DNA of 39,118 bases from Gammaproteobacteria bacterium. GTDB lineage: Bacteria > Pseudomonadota > Gammaproteobacteria > Pseudomonadales > Pseudohongiellaceae. Position 1 is the first letter of the stretch. Each line of letters opens with the position of its first letter. The stretch is from the NCBI GenBank assembly GCA_029246545.1, contig JAQWMX010000023.1:1-39118 (forward strand), read 5' to 3'. The notes under the pieces are model-generated. The model was not told where the DNA came from. It searched no databases and saw nothing but the letters and a program-made list of their open reading frames with translations. This document shows, in pieces, positions 6,759 through 15,424 of the stretch. The position numbers and the translations under genes were made by a program.

Positions 6759-7097
6759 ATGCCTAATACACTAGTTACTGAAGCTAAAGAGTTGGAATTA
6801 GATAATTATGGTTATTTACAACTCTTAAGTGACTGGAATCATGGAGTAGCAGAAGCATTAGCGCTTAAAGAAGGCATATCTCTTACTTCTGCTCACTGGG
6901 AATTGATAAACTTATTGCGTGAGTTTTATCAACAAAGTGAGTTGATACCATCAACGCGTGTTTTAGTGAAACTTATAGCTAAAGAGCTCGGAGCAGAAAA
7001 AGGTAAAAGTATTTATCTCATGAGTCTTTTCCCAGAAACACCTTTAAAAACAATTTGTAAAATTTCAGGGCTGCCACGCCCGACAAATTGCGTTTAA
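6759..7097 (+). CDS. tusE: TusE/DsrC family sulfur carrier
   Basis: The product is 112 aa. The C-terminal arm ends CKISGLPRPTNCV, so the penultimate C111 that carries persulfide is present. A second cysteine, C100, lies exactly ten residues earlier, giving the C-X10-C arrangement typical of dissimilatory DsrC. Ordinary TusE proteins keep only the penultimate cysteine. The operon (tusDCB-tusE after yccA) and absence of dsrAB point to TusE function, receiving sulfur from TusD and delivering it to MnmA. AGGAGAAAGAG lies upstream of ATG 6759. The gene is likely cotranscribed with tusB. Confidence 0.88.
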   Translation: MPNTLVTEAKELELDNYGYLQLLSDWNHGVAEALALKEGISLTSAHWELINLLREFYQQSELIPSTRVLVKLIAKELGAEKGKSIYLMSLFPETPLKTICKISGLPRPTNCV

Positions 7098-7153
7098 TGC
7101 CTAATCCATGATAAATCAAATAGCTCAATATCTATGAAAGCTCTGTCTTAGCA

Positions 7154-7717
7154 ATGGAAGCCGAAAAACTTAAAAGCTATTTGCTTGATAACAGCGACGT
7201 TGCTTACCCGCCATTAGACGCTGAACAAAGGCTAGCCGCTGTATTGATCTTATTAACGCCAGGCGATAATGGTCCAGAACTCATTTTTACGCGGCGTAGC
7301 AAAGATCTAAGCAGTCATGCAGGGCAAATCAGTTTTCCGGGAGGCACTATAGAGGCTGATGATAAAAGCCCAATACATACGGCTTTACGCGAATCTGCCG
7401 AAGAAATTGGCCTTAAGCAAGATTATGTAGAGGTTTTAGGGACTCTGGAGTGGCATACCTTACCTTCAGGCTTCGTGGTTTTGCCTGTCATTGGACATTT
7501 GAATCAGCAGCAGGTATTTAAGCCTGAACCCAATGAAGTTGCAGAAATATTCACGATCCCCTTGCAGTATTTATTAGATATCTCTCTTTATAAGCAAGAC
7601 ATTTATAATCGAAATGGGATTAAAAGAAAGTTTTATTTCTTTGAATTTAAAGAATATTATATATGGGGAGCTACGGCTGGCATGCTACGTTCCCTAGCTA
7701 TGAAGCTGTCAGGCTGA
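7154..7717 (+). CDS. nudL: CoA pyrophosphatase, Nudix family (NudL-like)
   Basis: The 187-aa protein has the UPF0035/NudL signature FTRRSKDLSSHAGQISFPGG at about residues 45-64 and the Nudix core RESAEEIGL at about residues 79-87. The family hydrolyses CoA, acetyl-CoA and related pyrophosphates using Mg or Mn. It starts 56 bp after tusE on the same strand. Its last 9 bp overlap the end of the convergent thrH gene. The NudL assignment rests on the signature motif; closely related CoA Nudix enzymes cannot be excluded. Confidence 0.87.
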   Translation: MEAEKLKSYLLDNSDVAYPPLDAEQRLAAVLILLTPGDNGPELIFTRRSKDLSSHAGQISFPGGTIEADDKSPIHTALRESAEEIGLKQDYVEVLGTLEWHTLPSGFVVLPVIGHLNQQQVFKPEPNEVAEIFTIPLQYLLDISLYKQDIYNRNGIKRKFYFFEFKEYYIWGATAGMLRSLAMKLSG

Positions 7718-8326
7718 CAGCTGCCTACTGCTAGCTAAAATAAATTCCTGCTTCAGCTCTTCAAATTCAAATACCGCTGGGAATTGCGGGAATTCATCAA
7801 TTACATTTTGCGGGGCTTTAAATAGTATTCCTTGGTCTGCTTCGCTCAACATAGTGGTGTCGTTATAGGAATCACCTGCAGCTATAACTCTATAATTGAG
7901 GCTATGGAAGGCTTTTACTGACTCTCTTTTCGGATCTTTTTGGCGCAACTTATAGTCAGTTACTCTGCCGTTATCATCAATTTCTAAACGGTGACAAAAT
8001 AAAGTTGGAAAACCTAGCTGCCGCATTAGGGGCTGGGAAAATTCATAAAATGTGTCAGATAAAATGATCACCTGAAAATGTTCACGCAGCCAATCTACAA
8101 ATTCTATAGCGCCTTCTAAGGGGCTTAAAGTGGCAATTACTTCTTGAATTTCCTGATAACCAAGCTTGTGTTCATCGAGAATACGTAAACGTTGTTTCAT
8201 CAAGACATCATAGTCAGGGATATCACGTGTAGTCGCTTTAAGTTCTTCGATACCCGTTTTTTCTGCAAAATTGATCCAGATTTCGGGGATCAGGACACCT
8301 TCCAGATCAAGACAAGCTAATTCCAA
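7709..8326 (-). CDS. thrH: Phosphoserine phosphatase / homoserine phosphotransferase ThrH
   Basis: This is a 205-aa HAD-superfamily enzyme. The nucleophile motif reads CLDLEGVL with D7 and E9; Glu in place of the usual second Asp is characteristic of ThrH. Motif II is IILSDTF and the C-terminal acidic motif is AAGDSYNDTTML. In Pseudomonas ThrH dephosphorylates phosphoserine and can transfer the phosphate to homoserine, bypassing ThrB. Length and motifs match the family. It is convergent with the nudL-like gene. Confidence 0.92.
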   Translation of the reverse strand: MELACLDLEGVLIPEIWINFAEKTGIEELKATTRDIPDYDVLMKQRLRILDEHKLGYQEIQEVIATLSPLEGAIEFVDWLREHFQVIILSDTFYEFSQPLMRQLGFPTLFCHRLEIDDNGRVTDYKLRQKDPKRESVKAFHSLNYRVIAAGDSYNDTTMLSEADQGILFKAPQNVIDEFPQFPAVFEFEELKQEFILASSRQLSA

Positions 8327-8654
8327 GATAATACTCCTACGCTATAATAAAACTGCACTCATTTTCTATCTTTGCGAGATTACTTGCAATGCGAGTTTAC
8401 TAAAAAGTGCTTGGGTAGGCTAAGCACTAGATATGGTGTTCTCAGTTGCTAGACCCTACCATATAGTCCATTTTATGAAAAAAAACCTCTGTAAGTTACT
8501 AATTTATATAGCTTTTTCACGTGAAACATGGAATGACTTGATTTTTAAGTTGAAACGCTAAGTCTTTGTAAAATAGAGATTTCAAGTATTTGGTATCAGA
8601 GGTACAATGTGCGCCCTTTTATACTGTTCATAATTGAAAACAGGTATTTATTAA
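8327..8654. other. Divergent intergenic region with two nested inverted repeats
   Basis: The 328 bp separate thrH from cysH, which diverge, so both promoters must be here. Two perfect 7-bp inverted repeats are visible: AGTGCTT / AAGCACT (8406-8412, 8422-8428) and ATATGGT / ACCATAT (8431-8437, 8458-8464). They could form adjacent hairpins in a transcript. I see no known riboswitch and no clear sigma-70 promoter of correct spacing. Confidence 0.4.
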
Positions 8655-9386
8655 GTGTTAACTGTCGATGAAATTAACAGATTAGCTGCTGAGTATGCAC
8701 AAAAGCATCCTAAAGAGATTATTGCTTTAGCTTTAGAGTCTGCTCAAAGTCTTGCCATTTCTTTCAGTGGTGCAGAAGATGTCGTGCTAATTGACTTAGC
8801 AGCTAAATTGAAAAAGGATATCCACGTGTTTACGCTGGATACCGGCCGTTTGCATGCTGAAACTTATGCGTTTATCGATCAAGTGCGTGAGCATTACGGC
8901 TTAGCATTAGATGTTTTGTCGCCAGACCCCGCTAAGTTAGAAGCTTATGTGAAAGATAAAGGTTTATATGATTTTTATAACTCTGATCACCATGAATGTT
9001 GTGGAATACGCAAGTTAGAACCTTTAAAACGTAGACTTAAAAATCTCGATGGCTGGATTACCGGTCAGCGAAAAGATCAAAGCCCTAGCACTAGGAACGA
9101 CGTTGCAGTTATCGAGTTAGATTCATCTAACTCAACAGTAGATAAGCCTTTATTGAAGTTTAATCCTCTGGCTAACTGGTCTTCTAAGCAGGTATGGGAA
9201 TATATCCGTATGTTTGATGTGCCTTATAACAGTTTGCATGATCGAGGCTACATTAGTATAGGCTGTGAGCCTTGCACTAAGGCCGTTAACCCAGGACAGC
9301 ACGAACGCGAAGGCCGTTGGTGGTGGGAAGAGCAAACCGCTAAAGAATGCGGTTTACATGAAGGCAATATAATTGCTAAAGATTGA
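8655..9386 (+). CDS. cysH: Assimilatory APS/PAPS reductase with [4Fe-4S] motif
   Basis: The product is 243 aa. SFSGAED (residues 36-42) is the nucleotide-binding loop of the PP-loop superfamily. The cluster cysteines are C115-C116 (HHECCGIRK) and C204/C207 (IGCEPCTK), the pattern of iron-sulfur enzymes that reduce adenylyl-sulfate (APS). The catalytic cysteine is C232 in ECGLHEG. It reduces activated sulfate to sulfite, taking electrons from thioredoxin. Proteins with this double-cysteine signature usually prefer APS over PAPS. The start is GTG 8655. Its stop lies only 4 bp from the end of cysB, which is convergent and encodes its presumed regulator. Confidence 0.93.
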   Translation: MLTVDEINRLAAEYAQKHPKEIIALALESAQSLAISFSGAEDVVLIDLAAKLKKDIHVFTLDTGRLHAETYAFIDQVREHYGLALDVLSPDPAKLEAYVKDKGLYDFYNSDHHECCGIRKLEPLKRRLKNLDGWITGQRKDQSPSTRNDVAVIELDSSNSTVDKPLLKFNPLANWSSKQVWEYIRMFDVPYNSLHDRGYISIGCEPCTKAVNPGQHEREGRWWWEEQTAKECGLHEGNIIAKD

Positions 9387-9390
9387 TGTA

Positions 9391-10377
9391 TTAGCTATTT
9401 GCTGCAGAAAACATCGGCACTTCTTTTTTAAATAAAGTCTTTCCTTCTTTGTCAGTTTGACCAGCCATAAGCTCTTCGATAGAAGCCTTATTTAAATGCG
9501 GCGCAAACATCTCAATAAAATCCAGTATATATTTCCGCAGATAGCTTCCACGACGAAAGCCTATGCTTGTCGTGCTGTAAGCAAATAAGTGGCTGGCATC
9601 TAGAGCTACCAAATCACTATCGCGCTCAGGCTCCCAGGCCATAGACGCTATAATGCCGACCCCTAAACCTGATCGTACATAGGTCTTAATCACATCAGCG
9701 TCTGCAGCGGTGACTACTACATTTGGGCTTAAGCCTTGCTGTTCAAAAGCAGCATCAAGCTTTGAACGGCCAGTGAAGCCAAACAAATAAGTGATAAGCG
9801 GATATTGATTGATAGTCTGCAAATTCAAGGATTGTTCTGCAATTAAAGGGTGCCCTTTTGGAACTAAAATAGAGCGATTCCAGTGAAAACAAGGCATCAT
9901 GGTTAAGCCTTCAAAGAGTTCTAGTGCTTCAGTAGCAATAGCAAAATCAACAGTTCCATCTGCCGCCATTTGAGATATCTGTATCGGCGTGCCTTGATGC
10001 AGGTGCAGAGAAACCTTTGGATAGCGCTTTGTAAAAGCCTGAATTATTGAAGGTAATACATAGCGCGATTGCGTGTGCGTAGTTGCAATACTTAAACTGC
10101 CCTGCTCTTCATCCTTGAAATCATTCGCTATTCTGCCAATGGTTTTTACTTTATTGAGAATTTCAGCAGTTTCGGCCAGTATTTTCTCTCCAGCGGGCGT
10201 CACCTGCTGTAACTGTTTTCCGCTTCGACTAAATATTTGCACACCTAATTCTTCCTCTAATAGGCGAATTTGCTTACTTATGCCTGGCTGAGATGTGTAG
10301 AGCTTGTCTGCAGTATGACTAATATTTAACTGATTCTGAGCTACTTCCCAGATATAGCGTAATTGCTGAAGCTTCAT
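9391..10377 (-). CDS. cysB: LysR-type regulator CysB
   Basis: From ATG 10377 the protein is 328 aa and opens MKLQQLRYIWEVAQ, nearly identical to the start of enterobacterial CysB (324 aa). Residues 1-60 form the winged helix-turn-helix (TADKLYTSQPGISKQIRLLE), and the rest is the inducer-binding domain. Conserved pieces include TTHTQSRYVLP and DFAIATEAL. CysB activates sulfate assimilation genes in response to N-acetylserine. A TTG two codons upstream is less likely. The context fits: cysH is convergent and a TSUP anion permease is divergent, with a perfect inverted repeat between cysB and the permease. Confidence 0.94.
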   Translation of the reverse strand: MKLQQLRYIWEVAQNQLNISHTADKLYTSQPGISKQIRLLEEELGVQIFSRSGKQLQQVTPAGEKILAETAEILNKVKTIGRIANDFKDEEQGSLSIATTHTQSRYVLPSIIQAFTKRYPKVSLHLHQGTPIQISQMAADGTVDFAIATEALELFEGLTMMPCFHWNRSILVPKGHPLIAEQSLNLQTINQYPLITYLFGFTGRSKLDAAFEQQGLSPNVVVTAADADVIKTYVRSGLGVGIIASMAWEPERDSDLVALDASHLFAYSTTSIGFRRGSYLRKYILDFIEMFAPHLNKASIEELMAGQTDKEGKTLFKKEVPMFSAANS

Positions 10378-10416
10378 GACCAATACCTATAATTAAATAA
10401 CAAATCTAATATAACC

Positions 10417-10450
10417 AAAAAGAATAGATATATAAATAAATATTCTTTTT
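10417..10450. promoter_or_regulatory. Perfect 10-bp inverted repeat in the cysB/permease promoter region
   Basis: AAAAAGAATA at 10417-10426 and its exact reverse complement TATTCTTTTT at 10441-10450 are separated by 14 bp of pure A/T except one G. The repeat sits 22 bp before the permease ATG and 39 bp upstream of the cysB ATG. An operator for CysB or another dimeric regulator is likely, but that identity is inferred. Confidence 0.6.
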
Positions 10451-10472
10451 AAATATATATAGCTAGCCTAAT

Positions 10473-11285
10473 ATGACGTCTATGGAATTATTTATGCTTA
10501 TCTTCTCTGGCGCTTTAGTCGGTTTTGCAATTGGTCTCACCGGTGTTGGCGGCGGATCTTTGATGACCCCTATCCTACTCTTGTTCAATTACCCTATAGC
10601 GATAGCAATTGGTACGGACCTGCTTTATGCCGCTATTACCAAGGCTAGTGGCATGTATTTCCACCATAGGCGAGGTCATGTCGATTGGAAGACTATGGTG
10701 CTATTAGCTGCAGGCAGCATTCCAGTCTCGATCATCATTAATATATTCATTATCGATGAAAGCCTTAGAGAGAATGAAAGTTTCTCTGCTTTTCTAAGCA
10801 GTTTCCTAGGTGTGATGCTTATTCTGACCGCGTTGGTGATGATATTTAATGGCCTTATTCGACGTCGTATAAATAAAAAAGAAGGCAAGAAACACAAAAA
10901 ATACTATATCTTTCTTAAACGGCACCGTTCAGTTTTAGTGTTATTACTGGGTATTGTTTTAGGTGTCTGTGTCACGTTGTCTTCGGTTGGAGCAGGTGCA
11001 TTTGGAGCCGCCATTCTTTTTATGCTCTTCCCTAGCTGGCCTACTAAACACGTTGTCGGAACCGATATTGCCCATGCTGTGCCATTAACCTTTGTCGCTG
11101 GACTGGGCTATTTATTTAATGGCCTGGTGGATTACAGTCTTTTGTTAGCGCTTGTCGTCGGTTCTTTACCAGGAATTTACCTAGGAACCAGGCTGGGATC
11201 TGTATTGTCGGAGAAGTTTTTAAGGGCAGTGTTAATTTTTGCGCTGTTAGGCTTGGGGCTTTACTTCGGACTCATTCAGTCTTGA
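10473..11285 (+). CDS. TSUP (TauE/SafE) family anion permease
   Basis: The product is 270 aa with about eight membrane segments in two repeats. The signatures GLTGVGGGSLMTPILL (near residues 22-37) and LSSVGAGAFGAAIL (near 169-182) are typical of TauE/SafE/YfcA-like exporters. Members move sulfite, sulfoacetate, thiosulfate or related anions. Divergence from cysB and closeness to the APS reductase gene suggest sulfite or sulfate movement tied to sulfur assimilation. ATG 10473 is assumed; ATG 10482 is an alternative. The 3' end overlaps the convergent 5'-nucleotidase gene by 10 bp. Confidence 0.87.
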   Translation: MTSMELFMLIFSGALVGFAIGLTGVGGGSLMTPILLLFNYPIAIAIGTDLLYAAITKASGMYFHHRRGHVDWKTMVLLAAGSIPVSIIINIFIIDESLRENESFSAFLSSFLGVMLILTALVMIFNGLIRRRINKKEGKKHKKYYIFLKRHRSVLVLLLGIVLGVCVTLSSVGAGAFGAAILFMLFPSWPTKHVVGTDIAHAVPLTFVAGLGYLFNGLVDYSLLLALVVGSLPGIYLGTRLGSVLSEKFLRAVLIFALLGLGLYFGLIQS

Positions 11286-12181
11286 TTAGATGAATTAGCC
11301 ACCCCATGTGGTACATGGCCAGTAGCAACATGTTCGCGGGCAGATTCGCAATGCCCCTCTTGATCATCAAAAAACACGTCTGCATTGTAAGCTTGCAAAA
11401 ACGAACCTTTATCTGAGCCGCCAAGAAACAGTGATTCATCAATTTTTATATCCCAAGCACGTAATGTTCTTACGACTCTTTCGTGTGCAGGTGCAGCTCG
11501 GGCTGTCACTAGACAAGTTCTTATAGGGCAATCATCCACATCGAACATACTTTGTAGTTGCTGCAAAGCAGCTAGGAAAGGCTTGAAGGGACCACCGGAT
11601 AAAGGTTGATGAGCAGATTCACGCTCGCTACGGGTAAATTCCTCTAGCCCACTAGATTTATAGATTTTTTCCGCTTCATCTGAAAACAATACGGCATCCC
11701 CGTCAAAAGCAAAACGTAGTTTGTAATCATCTGTATTGGCGATGCCGGAAGGCATGATCGTTGCAGCCGCAATGCCATTCTCTAAAGCTTGTCGTACATC
11801 ACCGCCGTCAGTAGAAAGAAACAAATGACTATTGAAAGCACTGATGTAACGATAAGGGCTCGACCCACCACAGAATGCGGCTTTGTTTATTGCGAGTTGA
11901 TGATGCTCTATTGAATTAAAAATTCTTAAACCAGTATCGGCAGTGTTTCGAGAAAGCAAAATGACTTCAACCTGCTCCCGATCCAATAGTGTATTAATAT
12001 TGAGTAGTTTTTTAACCAGATTAAAGGCATCACCAGGCTCTAAAGGATCGTCTTCACGCTCAATTTGATACTGCCGGTAAGCTTCAACCCCTTGGTGTTC
12101 ATAAACCTCATGGCTTTCATTGAGATTAAATAAGGCTCTGGATGAAATAGCCACGGTCAGTTTTTGGGGTTGCGGAGTCAT
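11276..12181 (-). CDS. Cytosolic 5'-nucleotidase I-like protein
   Basis: From ATG 12181 the product is 301 aa. It matches the NT5C1-type 5'-nucleotidase family, with the HAD-like FAFDGDAVLFSDE block in the middle, CLVTARAAPAHERVVRTL toward the C-terminus, and VFFDDQEGH near the end. The enzymes dephosphorylate nucleoside monophosphates, usually AMP, in the cytoplasm. The start codon overlaps the msrA stop as TAATG, which implies translational coupling with msrA. I chose it over the upstream frame extension for that reason. Confidence 0.85.
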   Translation of the reverse strand: MTPQPQKLTVAISSRALFNLNESHEVYEHQGVEAYRQYQIEREDDPLEPGDAFNLVKKLLNINTLLDREQVEVILLSRNTADTGLRIFNSIEHHQLAINKAAFCGGSSPYRYISAFNSHLFLSTDGGDVRQALENGIAAATIMPSGIANTDDYKLRFAFDGDAVLFSDEAEKIYKSSGLEEFTRSERESAHQPLSGGPFKPFLAALQQLQSMFDVDDCPIRTCLVTARAAPAHERVVRTLRAWDIKIDESLFLGGSDKGSFLQAYNADVFFDDQEGHCESAREHVATGHVPHGVANSSNQD

Positions 12182-12822
12182 TAGTAGCACACCCCAGTAC
12201 CACCCAAACCACAGTATCCGCTGGGATTTTTTGCCAGATATTGCTGGTGATAATCTTCGGCATAAAAGAATCCAGATGCTGTTTTGACTTCTGTTGTTAT
12301 GCTGGGATAACCCTGCTCTTTTAGCATGTTTTGATAATGGATTTTAGATTGTTCTGCTTCCTGCATTTGCATATCAGAATAGGTGTAAACGGCAGAACGG
12401 TATTGAGTGCCTTTATCGTTACCCTGGCGCATACCTTGAGTAGGGTTATGAGCTTGCCAGAATTCCATCAATAACTGCTCGTAACTCAATTGTATAGGAT
12501 CGTAAGCCAACCAAACGACTTCTGCATGTCCAGTCTGTCCACTACAGACTTCTTGATAAGTAGGGTTGTTAGTAGAACCGCCGGCATATCCCGCAGCAGT
12601 GGTATACACACCAGGTAAGGACCAGAACCGTTTCTCTGCGCCCCAAAAGCAGCCTAAACCAAAAAGTGCTTGTGACAAACCATGCTCAACAAGGTTATCT
12701 GTTGAGAATCTTAAAGGTGTATTTAAGACGAAATGCTTGTCAGCGACCTGAACTGTTTCATCACGACCTGGCAAGGCTTTATCTGCACTAACGATGGCTT
12801 CTTTATCAAATAGATTTAACAT
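12181..12822 (-). CDS. msrA: Peptide-methionine (S)-S-oxide reductase MsrA
   Basis: The 213-aa protein contains GLGCFWGAEKRFW with catalytic C58, GYAGGSTNNPTYQEVCSG after it, and a C-terminal GYCGLGGTGVCY with likely resolving cysteines C204 and C212. It reduces methionine-S-sulfoxide in proteins using thioredoxin. The N-terminal 45 residues before the core match the longer E. coli-type MsrA. It is followed directly by the 5'-nucleotidase gene (TAATG overlap) and preceded by pdxJ 21 bp away on the same strand, so the three probably share a transcript. Confidence 0.95.
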   Translation of the reverse strand: MLNLFDKEAIVSADKALPGRDETVQVADKHFVLNTPLRFSTDNLVEHGLSQALFGLGCFWGAEKRFWSLPGVYTTAAGYAGGSTNNPTYQEVCSGQTGHAEVVWLAYDPIQLSYEQLLMEFWQAHNPTQGMRQGNDKGTQYRSAVYTYSDMQMQEAEQSKIHYQNMLKEQGYPSITTEVKTASGFFYAEDYHQQYLAKNPSGYCGLGGTGVCY

Positions 12823-12843
12823 AGTTATTATCTGGTTTAGTTT

Positions 12844-13572
12844 TTAAGCTTGGCAGATCTTTAAATAAGCTGAGATTACTTTTTCAATTCCATGATCGAT
12901 GCATTCGATAACTAGAGCATGCCCTATAGATACTTCAAGAATATCAGGAATATTCAAAAAATCAGGTAAATTTTTCAAATTTAAATCATGTCCAGCATTA
13001 ACACCAAGTCCAAGTTCTTGAGCCTTAATGGCAGCACCATGATATTTCCCAAGTACATCTTTCGAGTTACTGCCTAAAAACTCACTTGCATATTCTTCAG
13101 TATAAAGTTCAATACGATCAGCACCGCTTTGAGCTGCAAGCTCAACTTGGTTGACATCTGGATCGAGAAAAACCGCCACGCGAATGCCAGCCTTTTTTAA
13201 ACGCACAATAATGGGCTTTAATTTTTCGATGTGTTGTGTAAAGTCCCAGCCATGGTCTGAAGTTAGCTGATCTTCTGCATCCGGAACCAATGTGCACTGT
13301 GTTGGCTGGCAAGTTTCTACCAGCTGCAAAAATTGCTCAGTCGGATAACCTTCGATGTTGTATTCAATTTCCGGAAAGTCTTTCAGCAAGGAAGCTAGAT
13401 GATGTGCATCTTGTTGCTTGATATGGCGCTCATCAGGCCGTGGGTGAACAGTAATCCCCTTCACGCCCAACTCAATAAAGCGTCGAGTGTACTGCAAAAT
13501 GTCGGGAAAATTATGACCGCGAGAGTTACGCAGTAAAGCGAGTTTATTAAGGTTAACACTGAGTGCAGTCAT
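12844..13572 (-). CDS. pdxJ: Pyridoxine 5'-phosphate synthase PdxJ
   Basis: The 242-aa product shows SVNLNKLALLRNSRG at the start, TVHPRPDERHI near residues 41-51, NIEGYPTEQF near 71-80 and LGVNAGHDLNLKNLP near 193-207, all standard PdxJ blocks. PdxJ condenses 1-deoxyxylulose-5-phosphate with 3-amino-2-oxopropyl phosphate to make pyridoxine 5'-phosphate, the last ring-forming step of vitamin B6 synthesis. It starts an apparent pdxJ-msrA-nucleotidase run. Confidence 0.95.
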   Translation of the reverse strand: MTALSVNLNKLALLRNSRGHNFPDILQYTRRFIELGVKGITVHPRPDERHIKQQDAHHLASLLKDFPEIEYNIEGYPTEQFLQLVETCQPTQCTLVPDAEDQLTSDHGWDFTQHIEKLKPIIVRLKKAGIRVAVFLDPDVNQVELAAQSGADRIELYTEEYASEFLGSNSKDVLGKYHGAAIKAQELGLGVNAGHDLNLKNLPDFLNIPDILEVSIGHALVIECIDHGIEKVISAYLKICQA

Positions 13573-13686
13573 GAAAATTTATGCCTTTAAAGGAAGCTGC
13601 AATTCTAGAAGAATTACATCAAAAAAACAGCCAAAAGTTTTAAAGTTTGAATAGACTAAATCAACTGCTAATAAATTTTGAAGAAT

Positions 13687-13716
13687 AAAAAAGGCCGGAA
13701 TAATCCGGCCTTTTTT
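13687..13716 (-). terminator. Symmetrical Rho-independent terminator
   Basis: AAAAAAGGCCGGA-ATAA-TCCGGCCTTTTTT is a perfect stem of GGCCGGA/TCCGGCC with T-runs on both strands. It sits 24 bp beyond the end of the minus-strand lipoprotein gene at 13740, which it most likely terminates, and it could work in both directions. Confidence 0.92.
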
Positions 13717-13739
13717 GCAACTTTTTATCTAAGGCTTAA

Positions 13740-15239
13740 TTACATATCGCCTTCTGGTGGTAAGGCCATGAATACATCCTCAGTACTTTGTATATAACCG
13801 GAACTATGTACACCAAGCATATTGTCGAATTCCAAACCGTTATCACGGATGTACTCAGCAAATTCCTGACCAAGCGGAGTCTGACCTTCATAAGGTAAGG
13901 TTCCACCATTACCATCGCCTCGAATGGTAAAATCAGCCTGCATAGCTAAACTATGATTTGGCAGATATACAAACAGTAATGAATCAGTGTGTAAGCTTGG
14001 AATGTGATGAATTTCTAAACGATTCATTGAATCTTCAATGACCATCACCTCGCCATCAGGAACCGTCCGAAATTCTGGACTCAAGGTTTCTTCACCCAGC
14101 AAAGTCCTTGGCGAACTCAAAGCCATCCGCTGGAAGTCAACACTGTTCTCACTAACAATCAGAGGAATGCCAGCTCTAACTATTGGCACCAGGCTGGTTG
14201 TATGATCAGAATGCGGATGTGAGTTGATCACTGCCGTAATCGGTTTTTCAGAAACGCTAGCGACAGCTTCCATGATAATGCCTGCATTAACATTAGCTGG
14301 AAAACCGGCACTTTCGAATACAATGAAACCATCCTCGAACTCAACGGCTAAGGATTTATAGTTCGTGTCGATGTGATAAACACCAGGAGCAACTTCCTCA
14401 ATTAAGTCAGCTGGCGCAGGTGCTGCTCCACCAGGAGGAGGTCCACCAGGTCCACCAGCATTTGCTGGAGGCGATGTGATCAAGGCTGCTAGATTACTTG
14501 GGTTAGCGTCAGCTTCTCGTATAGCGACACCAAAGATAGCTCCGCCGCCCTGCCAAATTTCCACAGTAGCCGGCACCATAACACCGTCCATTTCTTGATA
14601 ATCACTGTACATAGCAGAGACATGCAGGTCACCCATAAAAGCATCTTCAACCCAGGTCTCAGTCATTTCTATTAAATTATGGTCATTAACATAGGCATTA
14701 ACTGTGTAGCGCATGCCTGAAGGCGAAGTCTGATCAGCTGGCGACATCCAGCTTAATACAGCATAACCATCATCCATTGATACACTGACGCCATTATTTT
14801 CAGCGCCTTGTAAAAAACCCGGTGGCGTTAGCCAGTAGCGATGTTGTTGAGTCCAAGAATTTTGCTCTGGAGTAACACTCTGTAAGAGGTTGCTGAATGT
14901 AGGAGCATCATAAAACAGGTTATGTGCGAAGGTTTCACCAGTCGCTAATGAAGTAGAATTATCAAGGTCGATAGTCCAGGTATAGTCCATGATTTCGTTA
15001 CGGTACAACCAGGGAGGGCTCGCCTTGCGGGTTTGGCGAAAGTTGTTTCTAACCGACCAGGCTTCACCTGAAACCGTTAAGGAAGAAAGGCCTTCAGTGC
15101 CCATTGCAGCTTGTACATTGGCCAATACTTCGTCAGCACTTGGGGGGGCAACAGGTGCTGGCATAGAATCCATCGCTTCTTCTCCAGCACAGGCAGCTAA
15201 GCCCAACGTAGAAAGTAAAATAATAAGAGCGTTACGCAT
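13740..15239 (-). CDS. Two-domain lipoprotein with MBL-fold hydrolase domain
   Basis: From ATG 15239 (GGAGG eight bases upstream) the product is 499 aa. The N-terminus MRNALIILLSTLGLAAC is a lipoprotein signal with lipobox cysteine C17. Residues 30-250 form a beta-rich domain of unknown role. A Gly/Pro-rich linker covers about 257-276, and an MBL-fold domain follows to the end. The metal site reads HPHSDH at 341-346, with a later SLHTDS histidine, QADF aspartate and a C-terminal HSSG histidine. MBL enzymes of this type hydrolyse lactones, phosphoesters, thioesters or alkyl sulfates; the substrate is unknown. The plan resembles the exported MBL gene at 21268-22758, including AVEFEDGFIVFES versus VVEFEDHLLMFEA. 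It is probably anchored to the outer membrane. Confidence 0.82.
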   Translation of the reverse strand: MRNALIILLSTLGLAACAGEEAMDSMPAPVAPPSADEVLANVQAAMGTEGLSSLTVSGEAWSVRNNFRQTRKASPPWLYRNEIMDYTWTIDLDNSTSLATGETFAHNLFYDAPTFSNLLQSVTPEQNSWTQQHRYWLTPPGFLQGAENNGVSVSMDDGYAVLSWMSPADQTSPSGMRYTVNAYVNDHNLIEMTETWVEDAFMGDLHVSAMYSDYQEMDGVMVPATVEIWQGGGAIFGVAIREADANPSNLAALITSPPANAGGPGGPPPGGAAPAPADLIEEVAPGVYHIDTNYKSLAVEFEDGFIVFESAGFPANVNAGIIMEAVASVSEKPITAVINSHPHSDHTTSLVPIVRAGIPLIVSENSVDFQRMALSSPRTLLGEETLSPEFRTVPDGEVMVIEDSMNRLEIHHIPSLHTDSLLFVYLPNHSLAMQADFTIRGDGNGGTLPYEGQTPLGQEFAEYIRDNGLEFDNMLGVHSSGYIQSTEDVFMALPPEGDM

Positions 15240-15424
15240 AAGTGATACCTCCATCGATGCCTTTGTAATGTTGTTCATAGTCGCTATGAGAAGGCCGATA
15301 AAAACAGACAACTTCAGCCGCAGGAGCTTGAGTATAGGGCTAAGCAGCATAAATTCAAGCATTTGATTAGCTTAATAGCAGTGGGCTGATATAAACACGC
15401 ATAAAAATACGCTAACCTTTCATT

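Noticed and set aside
5625-7097. dsrEFHC genes of dissimilatory sulfur oxidation
   Set aside because: The families are homologous and the TusE arm has two cysteines, but the yccA-tus order and lack of dsrAB favour the tRNA-thiolation system.
15363-15424. LexA box before the SRAP gene
   Set aside because: CTG occurs in GGGCTGATAT, but the bases ten positions later are GCA, not CAG.
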